DNA of 60,724 bases from Gammaproteobacteria bacterium HGW-Gammaproteobacteria-3 (GTDB lineage Bacteria; Pseudomonadota; Gammaproteobacteria; Methylococcales; Methylomonadaceae): assembly GCA_002843155.1 (NCBI GenBank), contig PGZD01000006.1, forward strand, positions 1-60,724, in the 5' to 3' direction. Made by a program: the position numbers and the translations under genes. Below the pieces are notes generated by a model. That model was not told the origin of the DNA and did no database searches. It saw nothing but the letters and a program-made list of their open reading frames with translations. Below, piece by piece: positions 35,970-45,912 of this stretch. Every line of letters starts with the position of its first letter. Position 1 is the stretch's first letter.

Positions 35970-36494
35970 ATGTTGGATAGATTGCCTGAATTCATAGACC
36001 CTTTGGCCTTTGCCGACAAGCACAGCGAATTGACAGGGCGGATAAAACTCAGTAGCCTTGATCGCTTGTCCTCGGTACTGGCGGAGAATTCCGGTACCGT
36101 GGCTGTTACGCTTGTGTTTGCCAAAGTGGGCAGATTGGCTACGGTGGAAGGGCGCGTCAGCGCGACTTTGGTCGTGCGTTGCCAGAATTGTCTGCAAACA
36201 ATGGCTTTGCTGGTAGACAGTACTATCAAGCTGGGCATCGTGAGCTCGATGGCTGCCGCCGATGCCTTGCCGGAAGCGTATGAGCCGTTATGGGTCGGTG
36301 ATAAAAAAATTCCGCTTAAAGATATTGTCGAAGATGAGCTGTTGCTCGCACTGCCCGCGTTTCCGAAACACCGGGAGCGCTGTTATGAGAATGCGCAGTC
36401 TGTTTTGAGTCAAGCGGCTTCAAAAAATGAACTATCTAATTTAAATAACCCTTTTTCCATTTTAGCCAAACTTAAAGATACCGGAGACCAATAA
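35970..36494 (+). CDS. yceD: YceD (DUF177), 23S rRNA accumulation protein
   Basis: Starting from the ATG at 35970 the protein has 174 residues; the frame extends back to 35880, but those residues are not conserved. [20 protein letters not shown] near residue 60-80 is the DUF177 core with its CxxC, and [14 protein letters not shown] follows. YceD is needed for normal 23S rRNA levels in E. coli and is nearly always linked to rpmF, as here, where its stop overlaps the rpmF start by one base. Confidence 0.9.
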   Translation: MLDRLPEFIDPLAFADKHSELTGRIKLSSLDRLSSVLAENSGTVAVTLVFAKVGRLATVEGRVSATLVVRCQNCLQTMALLVDSTIKLGIVSSMAAADALPEAYEPLWVGDKKIPLKDIVEDELLLALPAFPKHRERCYENAQSVLSQAASKNELSNLNNPFSILAKLKDTGDQ

Positions 36495-36676
36495 TGGCCG
36501 TACAAAAAAGTAAAGTAACCCGTTCAAGACGTGGTATGCGTCGTTCTCACGATGCTTTGACCAGCAAAACCCTGGCGCAGGACCCGATGACCGGCGAAAC
36601 GCATTTACGCCATCATGTCAGTCCGGAAGGTTTCTTTAAAGGTCGAAAAGTCGTCAACCTCAACGACGAAGACTGA
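36494..36676 (+). CDS. rpmF: 50S ribosomal protein L32
   Basis: A 60-residue basic protein beginning [20 protein letters not shown], the invariant L32 start. It has no cysteines, so it is the zinc-free form. It sits between yceD and plsX as in E. coli, linking ribosome synthesis with phospholipid and fatty acid synthesis. A strong hairpin follows the stop. Confidence 0.97.
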   Translation: MAVQKSKVTRSRRGMRRSHDALTSKTLAQDPMTGETHLRHHVSPEGFFKGRKVVNLNDED

Positions 36677-36701
36677 TTTCTTACCGTTCCACTCATCGTT
36701 C

Positions 36702-36725
36702 AGCCGGGCCTTCAATGGCCCGGCT
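36702..36725 (+). terminator. Hairpin after rpmF, possible terminator or attenuator
   Basis: A perfect nine-base stem AGCCGGGCC/GGCCCGGCT encloses the loop TTCAAT. The bases after it are only moderately T-rich (TCTAATTTCTT), so partial termination between rpmF and plsX, or mRNA-end protection, is more likely than a full stop. Confidence 0.55.
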
Positions 36726-36759
36726 GCCTGTCTAATTTCTTCCAAGGTCATTCGTCGGC

Positions 36760-37788
36760 GTGAGTTTAACCCTTTCAATCGATGCCATGGGCGGCGATCA
36801 CGGCCCGGCCGTCACCATTCCGGCATCATTGGCTTGCCTGAAAAGCAATCCCGATTTAAAGCTGATTTTAGTGGGTGACGAGGCGGTGCTCAATGAGCGT
36901 TTGTCTGAAGCTTTGGTCACTTTCAACGGACGGCTCTCGATTCAGCATGCCTCGCAATGCGTCGGCATGGATGAGTCGCCTTCGAAGGCGCTCAAAAACA
37001 AAAAAGATTCCTCGATGCGCGTTGCCATCAATCTGGTGCGTGACGGCCGGGCCAATGCCTGCGTCAGCGCCGGTAATACCGGTGCGTTGATGGCCACGGC
37101 CCGATTTGTGTTGAAAATGATTCCGGGCATAGATCGCCCCGCCATTATTTCCACGCTGCCTTCTATTTACGGACACACTCATGCGCTGGATTTGGGCGCT
37201 AATGTCGATTGCACTGCCGAAAATCTGTTCCAGTTTGCCGTAATGGGTTCGGAAGTGGTCAAGGCGGTCGAGCATATTGAAAACCCGAAGGTCGGCTTGT
37301 TGAACATCGGTGAAGAAGAAGTCAAGGGCAACGAGCAGGTAAAGGCGGCGGCGAAATTACTGGAGCATTCGTCCCTTAATTATATCGGTTATGTTGAAGG
37401 TGATTCGCTCAATGCCGGTACTATCAAAGTCGACCTGATTGTGGCGGATGGTTTTGTCGGCAATGTGGCGCTCAAGTCGATAGAAGGTGCGGCCAAGATG
37501 ATAGGCGCGGCCATGAAAGAGGCGTTTGGCCGTAACGCGCTGACAAAATTGGCGGCTATGGCGGCTTTCCCGGTGTTGAAAAAATTCAGACAACGCATCG
37601 ATCCCAGACTTTATAATGGCGCCAGTTTTTTAGGCTTGCGCGGCTTGGTTATCAAAAGTCATGGCGGCGCCGATGCCTTGGCTTTTGAAACAGCGATTCA
37701 TTTGGCCGAAATCGAGGCGGAACAAGACATCACGCGGAAAATAGCCGAAAAAGTTGAAGCTCTGTTGTTGGAAAGAGCCGATTCATGA
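36760..37788 (+). CDS. plsX: Acyl-ACP:phosphate acyltransferase PlsX
   Basis: A 342-residue enzyme that makes acyl-phosphate from acyl-ACP for phospholipid synthesis. Translation most likely starts at GTG 36760, giving [16 protein letters not shown], the standard PlsX N-terminus. [12 protein letters not shown] and [14 protein letters not shown] are further family blocks. Its stop overlaps fabH by four bases. Confidence 0.95.
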   Translation: MSLTLSIDAMGGDHGPAVTIPASLACLKSNPDLKLILVGDEAVLNERLSEALVTFNGRLSIQHASQCVGMDESPSKALKNKKDSSMRVAINLVRDGRANACVSAGNTGALMATARFVLKMIPGIDRPAIISTLPSIYGHTHALDLGANVDCTAENLFQFAVMGSEVVKAVEHIENPKVGLLNIGEEEVKGNEQVKAAAKLLEHSSLNYIGYVEGDSLNAGTIKVDLIVADGFVGNVALKSIEGAAKMIGAAMKEAFGRNALTKLAAMAAFPVLKKFRQRIDPRLYNGASFLGLRGLVIKSHGGADALAFETAIHLAEIEAEQDITRKIAEKVEALLLERADS

Positions 37789-38753
37789 TGCGCTATACAA
37801 GAATTATCGGTACCGGCGGTTATCTGCCGAAACGAGTAGTCACCAATATCGATATATCGCAAACCGTGGATACTTCCGATGCCTGGATTTATGAGCGCAC
37901 CGGAATCAGAAGCCGCCGTGTTGCAGGCTCTGACGAAACCGCCTCCAGCATGGGCGAGATTGCCGCCAGACAGGCGATTGAAACCGCCGGAATCGAAGCG
38001 GAAGAAATTGATCTGATTATTGTGGCGACCGGAACACCGGATCGAATATATCCAAGCACCGGCTGTTTGTTGCAGCAGCGTCTGAATATTCAAAACTGTG
38101 TGGCTTTTGATATTCAAGCGGCGTGTTCGGGTTCTGTTTTTGCCTTGAGTATCGCCGATCAATACATCAAATCCGGCGCGGCGGACAAAGTGTTGGTAGT
38201 CGGCTCTGAAATTTGCTCGCGTGTCGTCGATTGGACCGATCGCGGCACCTGTATTTTGTTCGGCGATGGCGCCGGCGCCGTGCTGCTCGAAGCGTCCGGA
38301 CAAGCGGGCATTTTATCGACCCATATCCATTCGGACGGCGGCTACGAAGATTTGTTATATTTGCCCAATCCCCAGTCGGCAGCTAAAGCCAATCGGGACG
38401 AATCGGGTTATATCAATATGCGCGGCAATGAAGTTTTTAAAGTGGCGGTCAACACCTTGGGCCGCATCGTCGATGAAACGCTGGCGGCCAACAACATGCA
38501 ACAGTCGGAAGTCGATTGGCTGGTTCCGCATCAGGCCAACACCCGGATTATTGCCGCGACGGCCAAAAAATTAAAAATGTCGATGGACAATGTAATACTG
38601 ACACTTGAAACGCAAGGCAATACTTCTTCCGCTTCAGTGCTTCTGGCCTTGAATGAAGGGATTCGTGACGGCCGTATTCAGCGCGGTCATGTGGTCTTGA
38701 TGGAAGCTTTTGGCGCGGGTTTCACCTGGGGCTCGGCATTAATAAAATATTGA
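37785..38753 (+). CDS. fabH: 3-oxoacyl-ACP synthase III
   Basis: A 322-residue condensing enzyme that starts fatty acid synthesis from acetyl-CoA and malonyl-ACP. Cys114 in [10 protein letters not shown] is the nucleophile; His in [10 protein letters not shown] and Asn in [10 protein letters not shown] complete the C-H-N triad. The four-base overlap with plsX and the next genes in order (fabD, fabG, acpP, fabF) form the usual cluster. Confidence 0.96.
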   Translation: MMRYTRIIGTGGYLPKRVVTNIDISQTVDTSDAWIYERTGIRSRRVAGSDETASSMGEIAARQAIETAGIEAEEIDLIIVATGTPDRIYPSTGCLLQQRLNIQNCVAFDIQAACSGSVFALSIADQYIKSGAADKVLVVGSEICSRVVDWTDRGTCILFGDGAGAVLLEASGQAGILSTHIHSDGGYEDLLYLPNPQSAAKANRDESGYINMRGNEVFKVAVNTLGRIVDETLAANNMQQSEVDWLVPHQANTRIIAATAKKLKMSMDNVILTLETQGNTSSASVLLALNEGIRDGRIQRGHVVLMEAFGAGFTWGSALIKY

Positions 38754-38772
38754 TTCAAAGAGATAAGCGCAA

Positions 38773-39723
38773 ATGACGGAACAAATTTATAATCTGGCCT
38801 TTGTTTTTCCGGGGCAGGGGTCGCAATCGGTAGGCATGATGTCGGCTTTGGCTGACAGTTATTCTGAAGTCAGGCAGACTTTCGAACAAGCTTCGGACGT
38901 TTTGGCTCGGGATTTGTGGAAAATGGTGACACAGGGGCCGCTTGAAGAGCTGAATCAGACGCAAAACACCCAGCCTGCGATGTTGGCGGCAGGTTATGCC
39001 GTGTGGCGAGTTTGGTGCCGGAACAGCGCCATCCGTCCCGCCTGGGTGGCGGGGCACAGCCTGGGCGAATATACCGCTTTGGTTTGCGCTAACGCGCTGT
39101 CCTTTGAGGACGGCATTCGCCTGGTGGCGGAGCGGGGACGGTTGATGCAGGCGGCGGTTCCGGTAGGGCAGGGAGCCATGGCGGCGGTATTGGGGCTTGA
39201 GGATCATATCGTAGTCCGAGTCTGTCAAGACGCCGCAGACGGTGAAATAGTCGCGCCGGTCAATTATAACGCCCCGGGGCAAGTGGTCATCGCCGGCGCC
39301 AAAACGGCGGTCGAGCGGGCCATGGCGCTGGCAAAAGAAGCGGGCGCCAAGCGTGTCGTGTTGTTGCCCGTCAGCGTGCCGTCACACTGCGCTTTGATGG
39401 CGTCCGCTGCCGACAAGCTGAATGATTTTCTACAGAACACCCCCCTTAAAGCACCGGAAATGATTCTGATCCACAATGTGGATACCCGCGCTCACGGTGC
39501 GCCGGAAGTTATTTGTAACGCGCTGAAAGAGCAGTTATTCAAGCCTGTGCGCTGGTCGGACAGTATCAGATTCATGGCGGATCAGGGTGTTATCCGTTTT
39601 GTCGAGTGTGGCCCGGGTAAAGTATTATCGGGGCTGAATAAACGCATCGCGACAAATGCCGAGCACTTCAGTATTTTCGATCCGGAAACTTTAAAGCAAA
39701 CGATGGAGGCATTCGATGACTAA
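38773..39723 (+). CDS. fabD: Malonyl-CoA:ACP transacylase
   Basis: A 316-residue acyltransferase. FPGQGSQSVGM at 12-22 forms the oxyanion loop and Ser96 in VAGHSLGEYTAL is the catalytic Ser; the His is in the SVPSHCALM segment. It loads malonyl groups onto ACP. The gene overlaps fabG by eight bases, so their translation is probably coupled. Confidence 0.96.
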   Translation: MTEQIYNLAFVFPGQGSQSVGMMSALADSYSEVRQTFEQASDVLARDLWKMVTQGPLEELNQTQNTQPAMLAAGYAVWRVWCRNSAIRPAWVAGHSLGEYTALVCANALSFEDGIRLVAERGRLMQAAVPVGQGAMAAVLGLEDHIVVRVCQDAADGEIVAPVNYNAPGQVVIAGAKTAVERAMALAKEAGAKRVVLLPVSVPSHCALMASAADKLNDFLQNTPLKAPEMILIHNVDTRAHGAPEVICNALKEQLFKPVRWSDSIRFMADQGVIRFVECGPGKVLSGLNKRIATNAEHFSIFDPETLKQTMEAFDD

Positions 39724-40444
39724 ACAGCTTGCCTTGGTGACGGGTGCCAGTCGCGGTATTGGCCGCGCCATTGCCGAACAATTGGTGGCGGATGGTTTTT
39801 TTGTCATTGGCACGGCAACTTCCGATAGCGGCGCCGAAGCGATTTCGGCCTATTTAACTGAGGCCGGTAAAGGCTTCAAGCTCGATGTCGCCGACCCCGA
39901 GTCTATTGAACAGATGCTTAGAGCCGTCAACGATGCCTATGGCGCGCCTGTGGTTCTGGTCAACAATGCCGGCATAACCCGGGATAATCTGCTGCTGCGC
40001 ATGAAAGATGAAGAATGGAGCGCTATCGTCGATACCAATCTGACGTCGGTTTTCAGAATGAGCAAGGCGGTTCTGCGCGGCATGATGAAAGCCAAAAAAG
40101 GCCGTATCATCAATATTTCATCGGTCGTCGGCGTCACCGGTAATGCCGGGCAGGCCAACTATGCGGCGGCCAAGGCCGGAATGATAGGCTTTACCAAGTC
40201 AATGGCGAAAGAAGTCGGTTCGCGTGGAATTACCGTAAACGTAGTTGCGCCGGGTTTTATCGATACCGACATGACCCGTGACCTGGCCTCAGATCATAAA
40301 GACGCTTTGCTGGCTTCCATTCCGTTAGGCCGACTGGGTGCTGTCGCTGAAATAGCGTATGCTGTTTCGTTTCTGGCTTCTGAAAAGGCCGCTTATATTA
40401 CCGGCGAAACCCTGCATGTGAATGGAGGCATGTTTATGCCTTAA
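39716..40444 (+). CDS. fabG: 3-oxoacyl-ACP reductase
   Basis: A 242-residue short-chain dehydrogenase. TGASRGIGRAIA at 9-20 binds NADPH, NNAG is at 83-86, Ser at 135-136 and Tyr149/Lys153 (YAAAK) form the active site, and VNVVAPGFIDTDMT follows. It reduces the 3-keto group in each elongation cycle. It lies between fabD and acpP, which supports FabG over other dehydrogenases of this family. Confidence 0.96.
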   Translation: MTKQLALVTGASRGIGRAIAEQLVADGFFVIGTATSDSGAEAISAYLTEAGKGFKLDVADPESIEQMLRAVNDAYGAPVVLVNNAGITRDNLLLRMKDEEWSAIVDTNLTSVFRMSKAVLRGMMKAKKGRIINISSVVGVTGNAGQANYAAAKAGMIGFTKSMAKEVGSRGITVNVVAPGFIDTDMTRDLASDHKDALLASIPLGRLGAVAEIAYAVSFLASEKAAYITGETLHVNGGMFMP

Positions 40445-40587
40445 TTTGATGACTTTGTTGCAATATCAAGTATAATTCTTCCGCCGTCCGGAATTGATGA
40501 AGGCGGGATTTCCAATAAGATAAAATAACTATACTATTGTAAGCAATATATTTTATTGATGAGCTTACATTGTTGAGGATAATAATT

Positions 40588-40818
40588 ATGAGTAATGTTG
40601 AAGAAAGAGTAAAAAAGATTGTCGCGGAACAATTGGGTGTTAAAGAAGATATCGGTAACGATGCTTCTTTCGTGGATGATCTTGGAGCAGACTCTTTAGA
40701 TACCGTTGAACTCGTCATGGCGCTTGAAGAAGAATTCGAATGTGAAATTCCGGATGATGAGGCGGAAAAAATAACGACCGTCCAGCAAGCCATCGATTAT
40801 GTAGAAAAAAGTGCTTAA
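40588..40818 (+). CDS. acpP: Acyl carrier protein
   Basis: A 76-residue acidic protein. Ser36 in [10 protein letters not shown] is the phosphopantetheine attachment site. The start is the ATG at 40588 with GAGGA upstream; an earlier in-frame TTG is less likely. The 143-base gap before it is longer than the other gaps in the cluster and AT-rich, so a separate acpP promoter is likely. A MITE-like element follows its stop. Confidence 0.97.
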   Translation: MSNVEERVKKIVAEQLGVKEDIGNDASFVDDLGADSLDTVELVMALEEEFECEIPDDEAEKITTVQQAIDYVEKSA

Positions 40819-40842
40819 ATCATCATTCAGGTGAGTGGGTGA

Positions 40843-41055
40843 TATACTTCGCGCGGGCATGTTTGCGGCTTTTATGGCATAAGCTATTTCGTTCGACGCT
40901 TACAAGGAAGTAAGCGGTAGACTGCGTCGGGAACAGGCAGTCGAGAGCAAGGCGCGAAAACTTAGCGATAGCGAGCTATGCAACTGTTTTCGCAACGCCG
41001 CTATCGGGCAAAATAGCACGTTAGCTTAACAGCAAATGTGGCCGCGCGAAGTATA
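40843..41055. mobile_element. MITE-like palindromic element, copy 2
   Basis: About 213 bp bounded by TATACTTCGCGCGGGCAT and the complementary GTGGCCGCGCGAAGTATA. Its interior is the reverse complement of the copy at 20389-20599 (GTTCGACGCTTACAAGGAAG, GGAACAGGCAGTCGAG, AACTGTTTTCGCAACGCCGC). It fills most of the acpP-fabF gap, a place where these genes are usually close together. After it, a hairpin GCCTTATT/AATAAGGC lies at 41094-41114. Confidence 0.87.
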
Positions 41056-41093
41056 GTCATTCATCCACTTTCCGAGGCTTGATTTCGTGATGC

Positions 41094-41114
41094 CTTATTT
41101 CAGGAATAAGGCAT
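41094..41114. promoter_or_regulatory. Hairpin between the MITE and fabF
   Basis: A perfect eight-base stem GCCTTATT/AATAAGGC with loop TCAGG. There is no T-run on either side, so it is more likely an mRNA structure in the fabF leader or an operator than a terminator. Confidence 0.4.
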
Positions 41115-41194
41115 GGGTTGACGTGGGCAATGAAAAAGCTCAATTGTCCGCGTTATAAAACGTATCTTCCGTACATTGCTTCAGGTATAAAAAA

Positions 41195-42439
41195 TTGAGT
41201 AAACGCCGAGTTGTGATAACAGGCCTAGGCGCTATTACGCCGTTAGCAAATAATGTCCAGGATACCTGGAACGCGGTTGTTAACGGTAAAAGCGGTATTA
41301 CACCGATTGATTCGTTCGACATTTCGCTGTTTCCGACAACTTTCGGCGGTGTCATCAGGGGCTTTGATGCCAATCAATACATCCCCGAAAAAGATGCAAA
41401 ACGAATGGACGGTTTCATTCATTATGGCCTGGCCGCAGGTTCCCAGGCTTTTGAAGACGCAGGTCTCGAAGTGACCGAAGCCAATGCGGAACGTATCGGC
41501 GTGGCTATCGGAGCCGGTATTGGCGGCATCACCGGCATCGAAGACTGTTATGCCACCTACCTGAAAAGCGGATCCCGGCGCATTTCGCCGTTTTTCGTGC
41601 CGGGTAATATCATCAACATGATTTCCGGTAACCTGTCGATAAAATATGGCTTGAAAGGGCCCAATTTTGCCATAGTGACGGCTTGTACCACGGGCGCCCA
41701 TAATATCGGCGATGCGGCTCGATTGATCAAATACGGTGATGCCGATGTCATGATTGCGGGCGGCGCCGAGCGCTGCACCACATCGCCCACAGCGATGGGG
41801 GGATTTGCGGCGGCCAAAGCCCTATCTCGAAGAAACGATAATCCACAAGCGGCGAGCAGGCCCTGGGATCAGGATCGTGACGGTTTCGTCCTGAGCGATG
41901 GCGCCGGCGTGGTGGTTCTGGAGGAATTGGAGCACGCCAAAGCGCGTGGCGCTAAAATTTACGCCGAACTGGTCGGTTATGGCATGAGCGGGGACGCTTA
42001 TCACATGACCTCGCCTGCGGTTGGCGGCGAAGGTGCTGCGCGCTGCATGAAAAATGCCTTGCGCGATGCCGGGCTGAATCCTGAAGATGTCGATTATATC
42101 AATGCCCACGGAACGTCCACACCGGCCGGTGACCTGGGCGAAACGCAGGCGACCAAAACAGCCCTGGGCGATCATGCCTATAAAATTGCCATCAGCTCCA
42201 CCAAATCGATGCTGGGGCACATGCTGGGCGCAGCCGGCGGTATCGAAGCGGTATTGACGGCTTTGAGCATCAGACACCGAATCGCGCCGCCGACTATTAA
42301 TCTGGACAATCCGGGTGCTGAATGTGACCTCGATTATGTGCCCAATACGGCGCGGGATATGAATATCGATGTGGCTATATCCAATTCATTTGGTTTTGGC
42401 GGCACCAATGGTTGTTTGGTGTTCAAACGCTACGAATAG
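41195..42439 (+). CDS. fabF: 3-oxoacyl-ACP synthase II
   Basis: A 414-residue condensing enzyme starting with an unusual TTG codon at 41195 (MSKRRVVITGLGAITPLANN). Cys164 in VTACTTGAHN is the nucleophile; His residues in NAHGTSTPAGD and KSMLGHMLGAAG complete the triad. It elongates acyl-ACP and controls unsaturated acyl length. A MITE copy separates it from acpP, so it may depend on its own promoter in the 41056-41194 stretch. Confidence 0.95.
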   Translation: MSKRRVVITGLGAITPLANNVQDTWNAVVNGKSGITPIDSFDISLFPTTFGGVIRGFDANQYIPEKDAKRMDGFIHYGLAAGSQAFEDAGLEVTEANAERIGVAIGAGIGGITGIEDCYATYLKSGSRRISPFFVPGNIINMISGNLSIKYGLKGPNFAIVTACTTGAHNIGDAARLIKYGDADVMIAGGAERCTTSPTAMGGFAAAKALSRRNDNPQAASRPWDQDRDGFVLSDGAGVVVLEELEHAKARGAKIYAELVGYGMSGDAYHMTSPAVGGEGAARCMKNALRDAGLNPEDVDYINAHGTSTPAGDLGETQATKTALGDHAYKIAISSTKSMLGHMLGAAGGIEAVLTALSIRHRIAPPTINLDNPGAECDLDYVPNTARDMNIDVAISNSFGFGGTNGCLVFKRYE

Positions 42440-42472
42440 AAGTTGCCGTGAATTGCATGTGTCGTTGCCCTG

Positions 42473-43300
42473 ATGGTTCTGGTTAATGGTGAGCCTCGGC
42501 AATTTGTAAGTATTTTCGATCGTGGTTTTCAATACGGCGACGGCTTGTTCGAGACTATCGAGATTAGCGGCGGACATCCCGTTTATCTCGATCGCCATCT
42601 CAAACGCTTAAAGCTAGGCTGTGAACGTCTTAAAATCCCCTGTCCCGACCGGCATTTACTGGTGCACGAAGCGCAAAGTCTGGCTGAAAATCAAGCGCAA
42701 GCGGTTCTTAAAGTTATTATCACCCGGGGTTTGGGGGGGCGCGGCTATCGCCAGCCCGATGTCCTTCAACCTACCCGCGTCATCAGTCTGCACCCGTTCC
42801 CGGAATATCCCGAAGTTTTTAAACGGCAAGGCATCCGCGCGAGGTTTTGCAGCACCCGATTGGGATTGAACCCGGCTCTGGCCGGAATCAAGCATTTAAA
42901 CCGGCTCGAACAGGTGCTGGCGCGGGCCGAATGGAGCGAGGCGGCTATTCAGGAGGGCTTGATGCTCGATAGCAATGACCATGTCATTGAAGGTACCATG
43001 ACCAATCTGTTTTACATAGCCGATGGCCAGCTTCATACCGCGCCGCTGACACAGACCGGTGTCGCGGGAATCATGCGCGAAATAATCATTGAATTGGCGA
43101 AGTTAAACCGGCTTGAAGTGGCCGTGCATTTTTTTAAAACGCCTGATTTGCTGGCGGCCGAAGAAATCTTTGTCTGTAATTCGATTATCGGTTTGTGGCC
43201 GGTCACCGAATTGGAAACCCGGATTTTTGTCAAAGGGACTGTGACCCGGCGAATCATGTCATGGCTGGCGTGTTATAAACAGCAATGGTTGGGGCAATGA
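42473..43300 (+). CDS. pabC: Aminodeoxychorismate lyase
   Basis: A 275-residue PLP-dependent lyase that converts aminodeoxychorismate to p-aminobenzoate and pyruvate for folate. Lys140 in GIKHLNRLEQVLAR carries PLP, FDRGFQYGDGLFETI is at 15-29, and VIEGTMTNLFYI binds the cofactor phosphate. The fold-type IV length and its place between fabF and mltG match the usual gammaproteobacterial order. Confidence 0.93.
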   Translation: MVLVNGEPRQFVSIFDRGFQYGDGLFETIEISGGHPVYLDRHLKRLKLGCERLKIPCPDRHLLVHEAQSLAENQAQAVLKVIITRGLGGRGYRQPDVLQPTRVISLHPFPEYPEVFKRQGIRARFCSTRLGLNPALAGIKHLNRLEQVLARAEWSEAAIQEGLMLDSNDHVIEGTMTNLFYIADGQLHTAPLTQTGVAGIMREIIIELAKLNRLEVAVHFFKTPDLLAAEEIFVCNSIIGLWPVTELETRIFVKGTVTRRIMSWLACYKQQWLGQ

Positions 43301-44289
43301 GAAAATTTTCCCGTTTGCCCGGATGGCTGGTATTGGTCGGCAGTTTCGTGTGTGCCTGGTTGTGGATGGATTATCAGGATGCGGTGACCTTGCCCGTGAC
43401 CGACAGCGTGGTTTATATCGAAATCGAGAAAGGTGATTCATTTAACCGGATTACCCGAAAATTATTGGATCAAAATATCCGCATAAAGCCGTTATGGTTT
43501 AAAGTGCACGCTTACCGGCATCATTTGGCCGGTCGTTTGAAAACCGGGGAATACGAAATTGATAAAGGGGTGACGGCACCGGCGATTCTGGCTTTGCTGG
43601 CGTCCGGCAAAACCCGTCAGTATACAATAACGTTTCCCGAAGGCTGGGCTTATCGGCAAATTCTGGAAGCGATACAAAAGCATCCGGCCTTGCAAAAAAC
43701 GCAGGTCAATGGCGAAACTCTGCTGTTGGGTCTGGGTTCGGAGCAGACGCATCCCGAAGGACTTTTTTTTCCGGATACTTATTTTTTTGAAAAAAACACT
43801 ACGGACGCGACGCTTTTAAAACGGGCCTATCAGCGGATGCGGATGATTTTGAACGAGGAATGGCAGCAAAAACAGCCGGATTTGCCACTGGAATCGCCTT
43901 ATCAGGCCCTTATTCTGGCGTCCATTGTTGAAAAAGAAACGGCAGTGGCCCAAGAGCGGCCCTTGATTGCCGGTGTATTTCTGCGTAGGCTCAAACAAGG
44001 CATGCCGCTGCAAACCGACCCAACCGTTATTTACGGCATGGGGGCGGACTATCAGGGCAATATCAGAAGCCAGGACCTTAAAACACCCACGCCATACAAT
44101 ACCTATTTAATAAAAGGCTTGCCGCCAACGCCAATCGCGCTGCCGGGGCGTGAGGCGATTCATGCCGTGTTGCATCCGGTTTCCGGAAAAAGTCTGTATT
44201 TTGTCGCTAAAGGCGATGGCAGCCATGTGTTTTCGGCGACGTTAAAAGAACATAACAAGGCTGTGGCCCGCTATCAATTGAAACACTAA
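43297..44289 (+). CDS. mltG: Endolytic murein transglycosylase MltG
   Basis: Starting at ATG 43297, which overlaps the pabC stop (ATGA), the protein has 330 residues; ATG 43285 is an alternative. One N-terminal membrane helix (WLVLVGSFVCAWLWM) is followed by a LysM-like part and the YceG domain. The catalytic Glu is in LASIVEKETAV, and QTDPTVIYGMG and PYNTYLIKGLPPTPI are family blocks. MltG cuts nascent glycan strands and ends their elongation. Confidence 0.93.
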   Translation: MRKFSRLPGWLVLVGSFVCAWLWMDYQDAVTLPVTDSVVYIEIEKGDSFNRITRKLLDQNIRIKPLWFKVHAYRHHLAGRLKTGEYEIDKGVTAPAILALLASGKTRQYTITFPEGWAYRQILEAIQKHPALQKTQVNGETLLLGLGSEQTHPEGLFFPDTYFFEKNTTDATLLKRAYQRMRMILNEEWQQKQPDLPLESPYQALILASIVEKETAVAQERPLIAGVFLRRLKQGMPLQTDPTVIYGMGADYQGNIRSQDLKTPTPYNTYLIKGLPPTPIALPGREAIHAVLHPVSGKSLYFVAKGDGSHVFSATLKEHNKAVARYQLKH

Positions 44290-44293
44290 AAAA

Positions 44294-44932
44294 ATGCACA
44301 AAGGCAAGTTTATTACCCTGGAAGGCGGGGAGGGCGTCGGAAAAACCACCAACCTCGACTTTATCAAAGGCTATCTGGCTGAACATGGGGTCTGTGTGAT
44401 CGTAACGCGGGAGCCGGGCGGTACGCATTTAGCGGAAAAAATACGCGCCCTGCTGTTGGCTCATGATGACGAGCGGGTCACCGAACAGGCTGAATTATTG
44501 CTGTTGTTTGCCGCCCGCTCGCAGCATATCGATACTGTTATTTTACCGGCGCTGGCGGCAGGCACATGGGTTTTGTGCGACCGTTTCACCGATGCGACCT
44601 ATGCCTATCAGGGGGGCGGACGTGCCATGAGCCAAGCGGCTATCGGTTGGCTGGAAAATTTTGTACAAGCGGGGCTTAAGCCCGATTTGACCTTGTTATT
44701 GGATGCTCCGGTCGAAACAGGTTTGTGCCGGGCGAGGCAACGCGGCAAACCGGATCGCTTCGAATCCGAAGCGCTGGACTTTTTTGAGCGCGTCAGACGG
44801 TCTTATCTGGTACAGGCGGAGCTTTATCCCGAGCGTGTCAAGTTAATCAAGGCAGACCGGTCTCTGGTCGATGTCCGCCATGATATCATTGAATTATTGC
44901 ACCCCTTGCTGGCCCATGATCGACACCGATAG
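44294..44932 (+). CDS. tmk: Thymidylate kinase
   Basis: A 212-residue kinase that phosphorylates dTMP. P-loop GGEGVGKTTN at 10-19, TREPGGT with the catalytic Arg, and the DRF motif in CDRFTDATYAYQGGGR are intact; RARQRGKPDRFE is the lid. Start at ATG 44294, four bases after mltG. It overlaps holB by 17 bases. Confidence 0.95.
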   Translation: MHKGKFITLEGGEGVGKTTNLDFIKGYLAEHGVCVIVTREPGGTHLAEKIRALLLAHDDERVTEQAELLLLFAARSQHIDTVILPALAAGTWVLCDRFTDATYAYQGGGRAMSQAAIGWLENFVQAGLKPDLTLLLDAPVETGLCRARQRGKPDRFESEALDFFERVRRSYLVQAELYPERVKLIKADRSLVDVRHDIIELLHPLLAHDRHR

Positions 44933-45905
44933 TTTATTGCCGTGGCAACGACAAGACTGGCGTCAACTCGCAGCTTACATTGCGCGGCAGCGTGTGCCGC
45001 AGGCTTTGCTGCTCACCGGTAACAAAGGCCTGGGTATAGAAGTTCTGGCGCATCAGTTTGCGCTTGCGTTGCTGTGTTCGGAGCCTTTGTCCGATGGGTT
45101 GGGTTGCGGACATTGCCATAGCTGTCAATTGATCAAAGCGCACACGCATCCTGATTTGATGCACATCACGCCTGATGAACCCGGCAAAGCCATCACTATC
45201 GGTAAAATACGCGACAGTCTGGTCAAGTTGTCATTGAAGCCGCAGTATGACAATTATCGTGTGGTCATTATCAATCCGGCCGACCAGTTGAACACCGCCG
45301 CCGCTAATGCCTTTCTGAAATTTCTTGAAGAACCGGGCGAGCGTACCGTTTTGTTGTTGCTGACCGACCGGCCCGGCAAATTGCCCGCGACCATCAGAAG
45401 CCGCTGCCAGAAACTGGCGGTAGCGTCTCCTGACGAAAAAGTGGTCATTCAATGGCTGCAAGCCCAAAACATAACCGATGATGCGGAAGTTTTGCTCAGA
45501 TTAGCGCAAGGTGCGCCTTTACAGGTGCTGGAGTATGCGCAAAATGATACTTTACCATTGCGCCAAAAATGTTTTGAGCAATGGCAAGCTGTCGCCGATC
45601 ATCAGCTCCATCCGGTCATGGTTGCCGAAGAATGGTGTAAGCACTCGCCATCGCTGTTATTGTTCTGGGTCGTCGGCTGGGTAACCGATCTCGTCAAATG
45701 TATTTATCGAACACCGCGCCCTGGGCTGCATAATCCGGATTTATTTCACTTCTTGCAAAATCGGGCCCAAGGGCTAGAATTAAAACTGTTGTATTCATTG
45801 TACGATGTCGTTGTATTGAACCGTTCAAGGCTCGATACGCAACTAAACAAGCAGTTGATGTTTGAAGAAGTATTAATACACTGGTCAACGCTTAACAGAC
45901 AGTAG
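44916..45905 (+). CDS. holB: DNA polymerase III delta' subunit
   Basis: From ATG 44916 the protein has 329 residues; the frame is open to 44871 but the family begins at LLPWQRQDWRQL. The zinc-binding CGHCHSC lies near residue 65, NTAANAFLKFLEEP is the clamp-loader sensor region, and IRSRCQKL follows. There is no functional P-loop, as normal for delta'. It is part of the clamp loader. The tmk-holB-pilZ-tatD order is typical. Confidence 0.94.
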   Translation: MIDTDSLLPWQRQDWRQLAAYIARQRVPQALLLTGNKGLGIEVLAHQFALALLCSEPLSDGLGCGHCHSCQLIKAHTHPDLMHITPDEPGKAITIGKIRDSLVKLSLKPQYDNYRVVIINPADQLNTAAANAFLKFLEEPGERTVLLLLTDRPGKLPATIRSRCQKLAVASPDEKVVIQWLQAQNITDDAEVLLRLAQGAPLQVLEYAQNDTLPLRQKCFEQWQAVADHQLHPVMVAEEWCKHSPSLLLFWVVGWVTDLVKCIYRTPRPGLHNPDLFHFLQNRAQGLELKLLYSLYDVVVLNRSRLDTQLNKQLMFEEVLIHWSTLNRQ

Positions 45906-45912
45906 AGGCACC

